58,438 bases of DNA from contig CAIRBK010000092.1 in the NCBI GenBank assembly GCA_903876795.1, positions 1 through 58,438 of the forward strand. The letters run 5' to 3'. Every line of letters begins with the position of its first letter. The stretch's first letter is position 1. Positions 17,336-26,340 of the stretch are shown here, in pieces. The notes below the pieces were generated by a model, which made no database searches, was not told the DNA's origin, and was given only the letters and a program-made list of their open reading frames with translations. The position numbers were made by a program, and so were the translations under genes. Origin of the DNA: an uncultured Verrucomicrobiota bacterium. GTDB taxonomy: Bacteria; Verrucomicrobiota; Verrucomicrobiia; Opitutales; Opitutaceae.

Positions 17336-18061
17336 TCAGTCCGCGATATACCAGCGGCCTTGGTTGTCGTCGGTGTAGGCGCGACCCTCCACGTTGTAGA
17401 CGACGTCAAAGGAGACGACGGCACCCTTCGGCACCGGGATGCCGCCTTCGGGCGCGGTCCAGGTCTTGCCGGCGGGTGTCGCAGCGGCGCAGACGAGGGA
17501 AGTGACCACGCGCGGGGCCTTGGGAGCGTTGGCCAGGCACCACCGTACGTTGACGGAGTCGACCGCAGGCCGGGTGGAGAACTCGAACTCAAGAGCGTCC
17601 TGGGGGGCGCTTTTTTTCACGGCAGGTTTCACCTTGGCGGTCTTGATGGCGATATCGGCGAGGCCGAAGCGCAGCCAGTGGTTTTTACCGTGATCGGAGT
17701 CCCAGTGCGTCTGGCCGTCATCGTGGGTGCAGGAGAACCAGACCTCGAGCGCGTCGCAGCCGGCAGGGATGTCAAAGGTGGTCGTGAGCATGAATCCCTG
17801 TCCGGTGACGTCGGCGAGATCGGCCAACGGGAGACCGGCGGGAAGCTCGAGCAGGCAATGCCACTCGACGCCGACGGGATGGAAGCGCACATGGGCGCGG
17901 ATGTGGTGGTTCTCGGTGGCGGCGTCGCCCAACGTGACGAGCCGGAGCGGATCGTAGCGGAGGACGCACGGGCCGGGCACGAGGTCGCCCTGGACAAGCT
18001 CGTGGAAATCGGAGGTGAAGGTAATCTGAGGGCGGGCGCCCGCGTTTTGACGGAGTTGCAT
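17336..18061 (-). CDS. DUF6209-like protein
   Basis: A 241-residue soluble protein without signal peptide. The segment FMLTTTFDIPAGCDALEVWF followed by DSDHGKNHWLRF, and the C-terminal FDVVYNVEGRAYTDDNQGRW, resemble the DUF6209 group, a beta-rich family of unknown function; the assignment is from memory of the pattern. An AAGGA at proper spacing precedes the ATG at 18061. It follows the first GH31 gene by 25 bp and is followed by a terminator, so it belongs to the GH31 transcript. Confidence 0.6.
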   Translation of the reverse strand: MQLRQNAGARPQITFTSDFHELVQGDLVPGPCVLRYDPLRLVTLGDAATENHHIRAHVRFHPVGVEWHCLLELPAGLPLADLADVTGQGFMLTTTFDIPAGCDALEVWFSCTHDDGQTHWDSDHGKNHWLRFGLADIAIKTAKVKPAVKKSAPQDALEFEFSTRPAVDSVNVRWCLANAPKAPRVVTSLVCAAATPAGKTWTAPEGGIPVPKGAVVSFDVVYNVEGRAYTDDNQGRWYIAD

Positions 18062-18086
18062 GATGTTCCTTGAGGTGGGGGATTGA

Positions 18087-20957
18087 TTAGTAAGAGGCGC
18101 TCACGAGGGTGTCGGCGCGGTTGTCGTGGATTTTCACGAACACAATGTTGAGGGATTGGTTCCAATACCAAGCGTCCACCGCAGAGGCTTGAAGCGAATC
18201 GGGATCGCCGACGTTGGGCAGAGTGGTGCCGTCACGGGAGACTTGTTTGGCGGAGGTGATACTGCCGAGAATACCGATGTAATTGAACGGTGACGGAGGC
18301 GTGTAGTTGTCCGTCTCGCGGGCGATCCGTATTTGGCGCGTGGTGCCGTTGTTGGTGAGAGTCTGCTGATAAATCCGGGAGAGGCGATACTCGGCGTTAT
18401 TGGCGGCGTTCTGGGTGATGCCGTCGTCCTGGTAGAGCCGGTAGGCCTGCGCATCGGTCCAGCGGTCCGGGCCGGGGTAGCAGTTGATGGTAAGCGGGTT
18501 CTCGGGCAGCTGGCCGACCCATTGTTCGAGTTCCTGGAACGGCATGATGGCGCCTGCCCGAACGTAAATCGGCACGAGATCGAGGCCGGCCGTGTAGGCG
18601 ATGACGCTGCCGCCCTGGACGGCGCCGAGGAGCGGGGCCTCGTTGTTCTGGAAGGCATACCAGTCGCTGCCGGCCGGGAGGTAGAGATCGCGCGTCGGGG
18701 AGATCGGTGGGGTGGCGGTCACGGCCTGGAAGAGAATCGGGGCGACGAGGAAATCACCGCCGACGAAGAACTGGGAGTTGATGTAGTAGTTGTCGTTACC
18801 ATACACGCCCTGGTCCTGCGGCTCGTTGAGGAAGAGCGGGCGGCAGATGGGAAGACCGGTCTGCGTCCACTCATACATGGCGTCGTAGTAAACCTGCATC
18901 ATGGTGTAACGCAGCTCGACGTAGGTGCGGCAGTTGGTGGGGACGGGCTCGCCGTAGGCGAAGGCCTCCTGGAACTGCTTGTTGTAACCGTCGTAGTGGT
19001 TTCGATACCACGGCAGGAAAGAACCGACCTGCATCCACCGGGTGAGCAACTCGTAGTTGGTGATGCCGCCCACGACGGTGCCGCCGACCACGCCGGATTG
19101 CGAGGTGGTGCCGGAGCCGGTGGCGAAACCGCCGATGTCGCAGCCGCTGATGGGCACGCCCGATAGGCCGAGGTTGAGGACTTCGGGGATGTTGATGTTG
19201 AGGAAATCCCAGCTGGAGGCCGAGTCACCCGTCCAGAGGGCGGCGTAGCGCTGCATGCCGGCGTAACCGCCTCGGGCGATGATGAAATTGCGGCGCTGCG
19301 GGGCGATGGCGTTGATGCCGGCCCAGGTGGCGCCGAGCAGGTTGTTGACGTAGCTGTTGTGAAGCTGGGCGTTGGGCAGGTAGTTGACGGCGACAACGGC
19401 GCCGGTGACCGGATCGGTCTCCTCCTGCGCCATCATGAGGTCTTGCGGGAAGGTTTTGAAATACTGCTGCGAGGGCGGAAGGTTGGCGTCAATCGCGGGG
19501 CAGGTCATGTCCTGCCAGATCATGTCGAGGCCGACGTTTTGAATGAGATCGAGGTACTGCTGGCCCCAGGTTTTGCGGGCGATGGTGAGGCCGAAATCGG
19601 GGTAGTTGCCGGGAGCGGCGAGAGGCGTCTGTCCCTGGGAGTTGGGCCGGAGCGGAGGATAGGGATACGGGTTGTTGCCGTAGTTGATGCCGTAGTTGAC
19701 GCCGCCGAGGTAGGGGTTGGGGTCCTCGTAGCTGCCGGGGTAACGCGTGTTGTAGATCAGAGCGTTGGCGGCGATGAGGGCGTCGCGCTGGGCGTAGGGG
19801 GTTTTCGCGCCCTCCTGATCCAGCGGGTTGGTGGTGATGATCGGGGTGATGTTGGTGCTCATCTTGAACCCGATGAGGTGCAGATCGTCGAAGAGTTCCT
19901 TGGTGTGGGGGAACTTCATCTCGCTGTGCGTGAAAGTCCGGTAGTTGTCCTGGAAATCGACGTCGATGTGGAGGCCGTCGCAGGGGATGCGGGCCGCGCG
20001 GTAGGCGTTGGCGGCGGCGGAGAGCTTGTAGCGGTCGAAGTAACCGTAGGCGCCCTGGTGAAAACCGAAGACGTAACGCGGCGGCATGGGCGAGCGACCG
20101 GTGAGCGTGGTGTATTGGCGGAGGATGTCCGGGATGCCCGAGCCGGCGAAGAAGTAGGTGTCGAGCTCGTTGTAGAGGCCTCCGAGGTAATACTTGCCAT
20201 CCATGTCGGAGTAGTCGTTGGCCGAGACGTTGGCGAACGTCTGTCCGCAGTTGTCGAGGAACAAGCCGGTGGCGAACGGCGAACCGGCGAACGCACCCGA
20301 GGGCGCGGGGTCGTTTTCGACGAGGACCGGTATGGAGCAGTAGAGCGGCTCGGACGGATTGAGCGGGCCGGGCTGGCCTTCGGAGGGGCCGTTGTAGGTG
20401 TAGTTGTCGAAGTTAAAGAACGAGTAGGTGAACTGGTTTTTCTGGAGGGCGGCGCCGGCTTTTTCTCCGAGGCCGTAGTAGGTCGCGCCGGCGGGGGCGG
20501 TCTTCATGATCGCGATCACCTGCTGGCCGGGGATGTAGAGAACACCCTGTCCGGGCGCGTCTTGGTGGATGAGCTGACCGCCGCGATAAACTTGTACGTA
20601 GAACGGCGCGAGGGCGACCTGGATGGTGATGGCACCGGTGTTGATTAGCAGGGTCTGGGCGTTGGGTTGGCTGGTGGAGACCTTGAGTCCGACGACGCCG
20701 AGGTCGCGATGCACAACGGCGGTGGACGTCTCGGTCGCGTAAGTGGCACCGGCCACCGGGGTGAAGCGAAGGCGGTACGCGGTGGGCCCGAGCACCTCGA
20801 TGTAGAGGGAGTAGGCGTTGTTCTGGCCGAAGACGAAGGTGAAACGGCGTCCGGTGGAATCGGGCGACCAGGAGGCGATGTTGCCCACGGTGCTCCAGCC
20901 GGAGTTGTTGGGTGTGAATTGGTTCGGGTAGACGTAGGGAAAGGCGGTGCTGCTCAT
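18087..20957 (-). CDS. GH31 enzyme, alpha-1,4-glucan lyase-like (copy 2 of tandem pair)
   Basis: A 956-residue glycoside hydrolase family 31 protein. Ordinary family members carry WxDMNE around the nucleophile. Here the motif is IWQDMTCPAI (Asp at about 483), as in algal and fungal alpha-1,4-glucan lyases, which cleave starch or glycogen by elimination to 1,5-anhydro-D-fructose. Other lyase-like stretches are FHQGAYGYF, DFQDNYRTFTHSEMKF, KMSTNITPII and NFIIARGGYAGMQRYAALWTGD (acid/base candidate Asp at about 578). No signal peptide is visible, so it is probably cytosolic. The ATG at 20957 begins homology; there is no Shine-Dalgarno. A 13-bp hairpin lies 42 nt upstream. Lyase rather than hydrolase activity is an inference. 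Confidence 0.82.
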   Translation of the reverse strand: MSSTAFPYVYPNQFTPNNSGWSTVGNIASWSPDSTGRRFTFVFGQNNAYSLYIEVLGPTAYRLRFTPVAGATYATETSTAVVHRDLGVVGLKVSTSQPNAQTLLINTGAITIQVALAPFYVQVYRGGQLIHQDAPGQGVLYIPGQQVIAIMKTAPAGATYYGLGEKAGAALQKNQFTYSFFNFDNYTYNGPSEGQPGPLNPSEPLYCSIPVLVENDPAPSGAFAGSPFATGLFLDNCGQTFANVSANDYSDMDGKYYLGGLYNELDTYFFAGSGIPDILRQYTTLTGRSPMPPRYVFGFHQGAYGYFDRYKLSAAANAYRAARIPCDGLHIDVDFQDNYRTFTHSEMKFPHTKELFDDLHLIGFKMSTNITPIITTNPLDQEGAKTPYAQRDALIAANALIYNTRYPGSYEDPNPYLGGVNYGINYGNNPYPYPPLRPNSQGQTPLAAPGNYPDFGLTIARKTWGQQYLDLIQNVGLDMIWQDMTCPAIDANLPPSQQYFKTFPQDLMMAQEETDPVTGAVVAVNYLPNAQLHNSYVNNLLGATWAGINAIAPQRRNFIIARGGYAGMQRYAALWTGDSASSWDFLNINIPEVLNLGLSGVPISGCDIGGFATGSGTTSQSGVVGGTVVGGITNYELLTRWMQVGSFLPWYRNHYDGYNKQFQEAFAYGEPVPTNCRTYVELRYTMMQVYYDAMYEWTQTGLPICRPLFLNEPQDQGVYGNDNYYINSQFFVGGDFLVAPILFQAVTATPPISPTRDLYLPAGSDWYAFQNNEAPLLGAVQGGSVIAYTAGLDLVPIYVRAGAIMPFQELEQWVGQLPENPLTINCYPGPDRWTDAQAYRLYQDDGITQNAANNAEYRLSRIYQQTLTNNGTTRQIRIARETDNYTPPSPFNYIGILGSITSAKQVSRDGTTLPNVGDPDSLQASAVDAWYWNQSLNIVFVKIHDNRADTLVSASY

Positions 20958-20999
20958 GATGTGAAACGGGGATGTTTTGGCGAAGAAGGAAAGATGTCG

Positions 21000-21030
21000 G
21001 TGAACCGTGCGCACCAAGCGTACGGTTCAC
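21000..21030 (-). promoter_or_regulatory. Intercistronic hairpin 42 nt before GH31 copy 2
   Basis: GTGAACCGTGCGC (21000-21012) pairs with GCGTACGGTTCAC (21018-21030), a 13-bp stem with one G-U pair and a 5-nt loop. No T-run follows on the transcribed strand, so transcript stabilisation or processing is more likely than termination. Confidence 0.6.
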
Positions 21031-21048
21031 CGCGAAACCGAGAAATGA

Positions 21049-23964
21049 TCAGAACGTGGCGACGACGGTCACATTGGCCGACGTGTCCATGACCTTGACG
21101 AAGGTGGTCTTGATGCTGGCGTTGTAGTAGTAGGCGTTGCCGTCGTAGACGGCCAGGGCGTCGGCCGCCTGTTCGGCTGTCGGGTAGATCAGGTTCGGGA
21201 CCGAGGCCCCCGCGACCGTGAGGGTGGCCGGCTGATTGGTGCCCAGGAAGGCGACATAGTAGAACGTCTCTTTCGGCGTAAACGCCGGATTTTCGTAGGT
21301 GCGGACGATGTTGACGCTCTGGCCTCCGGTGATGCCGGTGTGGCTGATGGTGGTCAGGCGATAGGCGCCGTTGGCCTGCGCGGCGGTGGTGAGTCCGTCG
21401 TCTTGGTAAAGCTGATACGAACTGTCCGGTCCCGGATAGATGTTGAAGGTAAGCGGACACTGCGCGAGCTGTCCGACCCATTGCTCGAGCACGCGGGTGG
21501 GGATGATGGCCCCGGCGCGCACATAAACGGGCACGTAATAGAGCGGATTGCCCGCGAAGGTGGCGGTATAGCTGTAGGACTGGCCGCCGGGGGTGATCGG
21601 ACCAAGCGGAGCTTGGTTGTTTTGGAAGCCATACCACTGGGAGCCGGCGGGGAGATAGACATCGCGCATACCGTTGCCTTCGGCCTGGGGGGCGAGAATC
21701 GGAGCGACGAGGAGATCGTGGCCGACATAGAACTGGCTGTCGGCGATCCCGGGAGACTGGTAGCAGAGCGGATCCTGCGGATCGTTGAGGAAGAGGGCGC
21801 GGCAGATGGGCATGCCCGTCTGGCTGGCTTGATAGGCGCAGTCGTAAAAAAGCTGGAGGAGGGTGTAACGGATCTCGACCCAAGTGCGGCAGATGGCCGG
21901 GACGGGCTCGCCGTAGGCATAGGGCTCCTGAAACTGCTTGGTGTAACCGTCGTAGTGGTTGCGGAACCAGGGAAGCAACGCCCCCATCGTCATCCAACGG
22001 GTTAACAGCTCGTAGTCGGTGACGCCGCCAAAGACGGTTCCGTCGGTCACGTAGGAAGCGGTGGTGGTTCCCGAACCATTGGCAAAGCCTCCAATGTCGC
22101 AGCCGGAGATGGGCTGGCCGGAAAGGCCGTTGTTGAGGACTTCGGGGATATTGGCCTGGAGGAACTGCCAACTGGAAGCGGAGTCGCCGGTCCACAGACC
22201 GGCGTAGCGCTGCATGCCGGCGTAGCCGCCGCGGGCGATGATAAAGGTGCGCAGGCCGGCGCGTAGGGTCTGGAGGCCGCCGGTGGTGGCCTTCAGGAGA
22301 TTCATGACGAATGAATTCTTGAGCCGGGCGTGGGCTTTATAGGTGCCGCTGACGGTGTCGTAGAGCATCAGCCCCAGCGGGAAGGTCTTCTCGTTGGCGG
22401 GCGTGTTGTTGTTGTAAGAGCCGATGGTGCCTCCCGGCTGGGCGATCTGGATGGTGGCACCATTGCCAGGCTCAAGGGCCGGATCGGTCATGTCCTGCCA
22501 GATCATCTCGATGCCGAGGTCGAGGATGTCTTTGTATTGCTGGCCCCACCACGTCTGGACCGCAGGGTCGCCCAGATTGGGGTAGTAGCCGTAGGAGCCG
22601 AGGGTGGTCACACCGTTGACGGGGACGAGCGGCGGATAAGGATAGGGATTGCTGCCAGCGTTGTCGCCATAGCCTTCGTTGCCAAGGAAGAGGTAGGGGT
22701 TGGGCGGACCGTCGTTCTGGGTGTAGTAGATGAAGGCGTTTTGTGCGAAGCCGCTGTCGCGCGCTGGATAAGGGGTGTTGGTGTTGCCGTATTCGTCGTA
22801 GGGATTGGCCGTGATCAACGCGGTGATGTTGGTGCTGCACTTGAAACCAATGGTCTTGAGGTTTTGGAACATCTCCTTCGCGTTCGGAAACTTCATCTCG
22901 CTGTGGGTGAAAGTCCGGTAGTTGTTCTGGAAATCGACGTCGATGTGCAGGCCGTCGCAGGGGATGCGCGCGGCGCGGAAGGAGTTGGCGGCCTGGGCGA
23001 GCTTGTAGCGGTCGTAGTAGCCGTAGCAGCCTTGATGGAACCCGAGCGCGTATTTGGGCGGGAGCATTGGACGGCCGGTGAGCTGGGTAAACTGGTCGAC
23101 CACGTCGGGAGCGGCGTTTCCGGCCATGAAGTAATAGTCCATGAAGCCGTAGAGGGCCCCGACATAATACTTCCCGCTCATGTCGGAATAATCGTTGGTG
23201 CCTATGTTGTAGTAGGACTGGGCAACGTTGTCGAAAAATAGGCCGTAGGCGTAAGGAGCACCTGAGTTCGCGCCGACAGGCTGGGGATTGATCTCGATCA
23301 GAAGCGGGACCGAGTTGTAGAGCGGTTCGGACGGATTGCCCGGGCCGGCAATCTCGCCGGCGGGAAGCGGTCCCGAGCCATCGGCGAACGAATTCGAATA
23401 CATGAAGTTGTCGAAGTTGAAGTTCGTCATCGTGAACTGGTTCTTCGCCAACGAGGTGCCCGCCTTCTCGCCGAAGCCGACGTAGAGGGCGTTCTGGGGA
23501 TACTGCTTGAGATTGGCCACGACCTCCTGGCCGGGGATGTAGATGAGGCCGCTGCCGGGAGCGTCTGAGTGGATGAGTTGATTGGTCCCCGAACGGTAAA
23601 CCGTGACAAAAAAACCGTTGAGATTGACCACCACGCGGATCACGCCCGTGTCGACGACGAGCTGGGTGGCGCTTTGAGTGACGGAGCTGAAATTCACCGC
23701 GCCCAGATTCTGGGTGACCACGGCGTAGGAGCCGTCAGGCGTGGAGGCCAAGGCGCCCGGTACGGGGCTGAAGCGCACGCGGAAACAGCTCGACGAAAGA
23801 AAGGAAAGCACGATGGGCAAGCCGCCATCGAGGGTGGTCGTGGTAAACACAGTTCCCTGCTGGGTCCAGGGATTGGTCAGGCCAACCGCCGTCCAGGGAT
23901 TGTTGGTCTGCCCGAATGTGTTCGGGGTGAATGCGTTTACGGTGACGAAAGAATAGGTGCTCAT
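21049..23964 (-). CDS. GH31 enzyme, alpha-1,4-glucan lyase-like (copy 1 of tandem pair)
   Basis: A 971-residue paralogue of the next gene, collinear with it from the N-terminal domain to the C-terminus. It has the lyase-type nucleophile motif MIWQDMTDPAL (Asp at about 491), the WTGDSASSW acid/base segment (Asp at about 594), FHQGCYGYYDRYK, DFQNNYRTFTHSEMKF and KCSTNITALI; the cysteine in KCSTNIT matches known glucan lyases. There is no signal peptide. Homology begins at the ATG at 23964; the upstream in-frame extension is not conserved. A strong hairpin lies 42 nt before the start. The substrate is probably glycogen or maltodextrin. Confidence 0.83.
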   Translation of the reverse strand: MSTYSFVTVNAFTPNTFGQTNNPWTAVGLTNPWTQQGTVFTTTTLDGGLPIVLSFLSSSCFRVRFSPVPGALASTPDGSYAVVTQNLGAVNFSSVTQSATQLVVDTGVIRVVVNLNGFFVTVYRSGTNQLIHSDAPGSGLIYIPGQEVVANLKQYPQNALYVGFGEKAGTSLAKNQFTMTNFNFDNFMYSNSFADGSGPLPAGEIAGPGNPSEPLYNSVPLLIEINPQPVGANSGAPYAYGLFFDNVAQSYYNIGTNDYSDMSGKYYVGALYGFMDYYFMAGNAAPDVVDQFTQLTGRPMLPPKYALGFHQGCYGYYDRYKLAQAANSFRAARIPCDGLHIDVDFQNNYRTFTHSEMKFPNAKEMFQNLKTIGFKCSTNITALITANPYDEYGNTNTPYPARDSGFAQNAFIYYTQNDGPPNPYLFLGNEGYGDNAGSNPYPYPPLVPVNGVTTLGSYGYYPNLGDPAVQTWWGQQYKDILDLGIEMIWQDMTDPALEPGNGATIQIAQPGGTIGSYNNNTPANEKTFPLGLMLYDTVSGTYKAHARLKNSFVMNLLKATTGGLQTLRAGLRTFIIARGGYAGMQRYAGLWTGDSASSWQFLQANIPEVLNNGLSGQPISGCDIGGFANGSGTTTASYVTDGTVFGGVTDYELLTRWMTMGALLPWFRNHYDGYTKQFQEPYAYGEPVPAICRTWVEIRYTLLQLFYDCAYQASQTGMPICRALFLNDPQDPLCYQSPGIADSQFYVGHDLLVAPILAPQAEGNGMRDVYLPAGSQWYGFQNNQAPLGPITPGGQSYSYTATFAGNPLYYVPVYVRAGAIIPTRVLEQWVGQLAQCPLTFNIYPGPDSSYQLYQDDGLTTAAQANGAYRLTTISHTGITGGQSVNIVRTYENPAFTPKETFYYVAFLGTNQPATLTVAGASVPNLIYPTAEQAADALAVYDGNAYYYNASIKTTFVKVMDTSANVTVVATF

Positions 23965-24006
23965 GTGGGAGGCGAAAAACGAGGGCTTGGTGCGAAGGGC
24001 AGGTTC

Positions 24007-24036
24007 GCGCACGCCGAGGCTCTCCGCGGCGTGCGC
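24007..24036 (-). promoter_or_regulatory. Intercistronic hairpin 42 nt before GH31 copy 1
   Basis: GCGCACGCCG (24007-24016) and CGGCGTGCGC (24027-24036) form a perfect 10-bp stem with a 10-nt loop, between the haem-protein gene and GH31 copy 1. There is no T-run. Its distance to the start codon equals that of the hairpin before GH31 copy 2. Confidence 0.6.
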
Positions 24037-24075
24037 ATTGTTGGGATGCGATGACTGGAGCAAGAATGCCGCGGC

Positions 24076-25863
24076 TTATTTGGCCGGGCAGATCTTCTGG
24101 TTGTTGGCGATCAGCTGCGTGGAGATGTCCACGGTGTCGTTGCCGGTGTAGGGCGCTGACTGCGCGCGCAGCTGGAGGAGCCACGAGTAGTCGGCGTCGC
24201 CCATGAGGCCGCGGACGGCGTTCTGGCCGTAGATCGGCACGCGGTATTTAACACCATCAACCGTTTGGGTGACATAACGGCCATAGGGGTCCTTTTTGAA
24301 GGCCACGGCGGCTCCGGCGGAGAAATGGCACCCGGCGCAGCTTTCCGTCGCGAAGATGATGTTGGGGTCGGCGAGCAGGCCGGCCGGCAGGCGGTAGTCG
24401 TCGGCGACGGGACCGGCGGGCTGGTTGCCGTTCTGGAAGAACGTCTCCATGGTGGTGTTCACCAGGAAGACGGGGACGACCTTGCCGGGAACCTTGTAAA
24501 TGATGCTATCGTGGGAGGACGGCAGCAGTTGGCCGTTGGGCTGGTTGGCGACGCCGTTGGTGAAGCCGGGGAAGGACGGCGCGGCGGGCCACTGAGTGCC
24601 GATCAACTCGTAGTACTGGAACACCGAGCCGAGGCCCTTTAGGGCGGCGCGAACCTGGGTGTTGAGCGCGGCGGTGGCCTTGGGGATGGGCAGCACCATG
24701 GTGGCCTGCGTGGGGTTGGTCGTGAGGGACTCATCCCAGGAGGAATAAACTTCGGGACCATCGTTTTTTCCGGTGGCGGGATTGTATTGGGCGACGGGTG
24801 CGGCGTTCTTCGGCGCGAGGGTATTGACGGGGATGGTCGGGTTCGCGGTGTTGAAGAACGTAGGCTTGATGGAGCGGCCCTTGCCGTCCTTTTCGAGATC
24901 GTCGGTATTGGTGTTGTCCACCTGCTCGAAGGTCGCCCAGATCCAAGTGGGCGAAGACTCGGTCTTCACCGCGATGTGCATACCGACCAGGCCGAACTCG
25001 GCGGTGTAGGGCTGGCCGGTGAGCGGGACGACGCGGGCCTTGCGCACAAGGAACCGCGCGGGGTCTTCCTGGCCGCTCATCTGCTTCCAGGACATTTTGA
25101 TCTCCATCGCACCGTGCTTGGTGGTGCCCTTGTTCGCGGGGAAGTTGATCTGTTTTTTGGCGGTGTAGGCGATCTGACCCTCGATATTGTAGAGCTTGTT
25201 TTCGACGAGGTAGTCGAACTCGACTTCGTTCATCGCGGCCTGATAGCGCACCCATTTGCCCTGCTGGTCGATCATGGGGCCGGTAAAGGCCTGCAAGCTG
25301 CCGCTGGGTCCCCCGAGAACGGGGAGGACATAGTCGCCGTCGCCCGCTTTCTTTTTGTCGGAGGGGGTGCCGATGGACATGCCGGACATCCAGAAGGTTT
25401 TCTCCTGACTGGCGGCCACAGCGTTTTTCCAGTCGAGCGGCGGAGCTCCGTCCTTGCGGTAAACCTGGCCCGCATCGACGTAGTATTCCCAAACGCGAGG
25501 AGTCTGCGAATCCGCAAGGGTGAGCTGTTTGTTCGGTTGACCGTCGGACTTGGCCGGCCAATTGAGCGCGATAAACGCCTGCCAGGAAAAAATATCGAAC
25601 AGGCGCTGAGCAGGCGGAATGTTATCTTCGGGAATCGTGTATGGAGGATTGGCTTTCTTGGGCGTGTCGCTGAGTGCGCGCAAAGCCGCCAGATTTACAT
25701 CGTAGGGCAGTTCCGAACTGAAGGGAATTGGCAGAAGCGTACTGACCTCTTTCGAGGCAACTTCATCTGCCGAATAAACCAACGTGGTTGCATAAAAACC
25801 GACAAGGAGTGCCGGAATGGCGCGCTCAAGCATAAGATAAGGAAGTCTAGACGTGTGTTTCAT
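24076..25863 (-). CDS. Exported cytochrome c-like protein, unknown function
   Basis: A 595-residue protein with an N-terminal signal region (LMLERAIPALLVGFYATTLVYSAD) and a single haem-c attachment motif SCAGCHFSAG about 80 residues before the C-terminus. The long N-terminal part contains segments such as DIFSWQAFIALNWPA and GAMEIKMSWKQM that recur in exported bacterial proteins, but I cannot name an enzyme. It probably acts in the periplasm as a redox protein. The ATG at 25863 (MKHTSRLPYL) is preferred over the one at 25887. It is the first gene upstream of the GH31 pair, with an AT-rich promoter region before it. Confidence 0.75.
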   Translation of the reverse strand: MKHTSRLPYLMLERAIPALLVGFYATTLVYSADEVASKEVSTLLPIPFSSELPYDVNLAALRALSDTPKKANPPYTIPEDNIPPAQRLFDIFSWQAFIALNWPAKSDGQPNKQLTLADSQTPRVWEYYVDAGQVYRKDGAPPLDWKNAVAASQEKTFWMSGMSIGTPSDKKKAGDGDYVLPVLGGPSGSLQAFTGPMIDQQGKWVRYQAAMNEVEFDYLVENKLYNIEGQIAYTAKKQINFPANKGTTKHGAMEIKMSWKQMSGQEDPARFLVRKARVVPLTGQPYTAEFGLVGMHIAVKTESSPTWIWATFEQVDNTNTDDLEKDGKGRSIKPTFFNTANPTIPVNTLAPKNAAPVAQYNPATGKNDGPEVYSSWDESLTTNPTQATMVLPIPKATAALNTQVRAALKGLGSVFQYYELIGTQWPAAPSFPGFTNGVANQPNGQLLPSSHDSIIYKVPGKVVPVFLVNTTMETFFQNGNQPAGPVADDYRLPAGLLADPNIIFATESCAGCHFSAGAAVAFKKDPYGRYVTQTVDGVKYRVPIYGQNAVRGLMGDADYSWLLQLRAQSAPYTGNDTVDISTQLIANNQKICPAK

Positions 25864-26119
25864 AGCGTAATTAAACTGAACTATCATCGTTAAAAACTGA
25901 TGACTAATATGTTATATTCAGCATAAAAAATGCCATGCAGCTACATTGTAAATTTTATATCCACAAATAATTACATTACGTCCTTATCGTAATCGAAATT
26001 CAATGAATCGGAAATCCGCAATCAGGCGGCAAATAATTACGCAAGATGCTGATTCGGAGATGATCGGGGATTCTCGGTGGACAGCTCATTTCTCATTCCG
26101 TTGGAAACCGACAAGCGGA
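25864..26119. other. AT-rich upstream region of the cytochrome c-like gene
   Basis: About 250 bp that is much more AT-rich than its surroundings, with several T/A runs. It presumably holds the leftward promoter for the cytochrome c-like and GH31 genes. No gene is visible; composition suggests older horizontally acquired or decayed DNA. Confidence 0.45.
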
Positions 26120-26240
26120 GTAATCCACACGTGCCCGATTCCGAAGGAGCGGCTCCGAATACGATGCAAACAAGACACGCTCGTTTTTAGTGTCAGTAGC
26201 CCCGCCGATTCTAGTCTGGACAGGTCTTTTGTTGTCCGGA
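26120..26240 (+). pseudogene. Decayed duplicate of hpf 3' end and terminator
   Basis: The sequence from about 26131 aligns to the last codons of hpf and continues through its terminator region to GTTGTCCG at 26238. By eye about 40 of 54 bases match over the coding end (VPDSEGAAPNTM against VADLEGAVPESM), with similar or better identity through the terminator region. The stop codon TAA has become CAA and the terminator stem is broken. Nothing of the first two thirds of hpf can be traced upstream. Confidence 0.65.
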
Positions 26241-26250
26241 TCAGCAGGTG

Positions 26251-26328
26251 GGAGCCCGTTTACGGGCGAGATGGGAATGACAAAAGCCTGCGGCGTCCCA
26301 CGTACAGAATCGCCCGTGAACGGGCTCC
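26251..26328. repeat. REP/BIME-like inverted pair
   Basis: A 19-bp unit GGAGCCCGTTTACGGGCGA at 26251-26269 recurs inverted at 26310-26328 with one mismatch. Each unit is itself palindromic (GCCCGT/ACGGGC). This is the arrangement of REP elements grouped as a BIME. Confidence 0.7.
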
Positions 26329-26340
26329 TTACTGCCAGAT

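Noticed and set aside
19359-20648. Long open frame opposite GH31 copy 2
   Set aside because: Same shadow composition; GH31 homology on the minus strand is clear.
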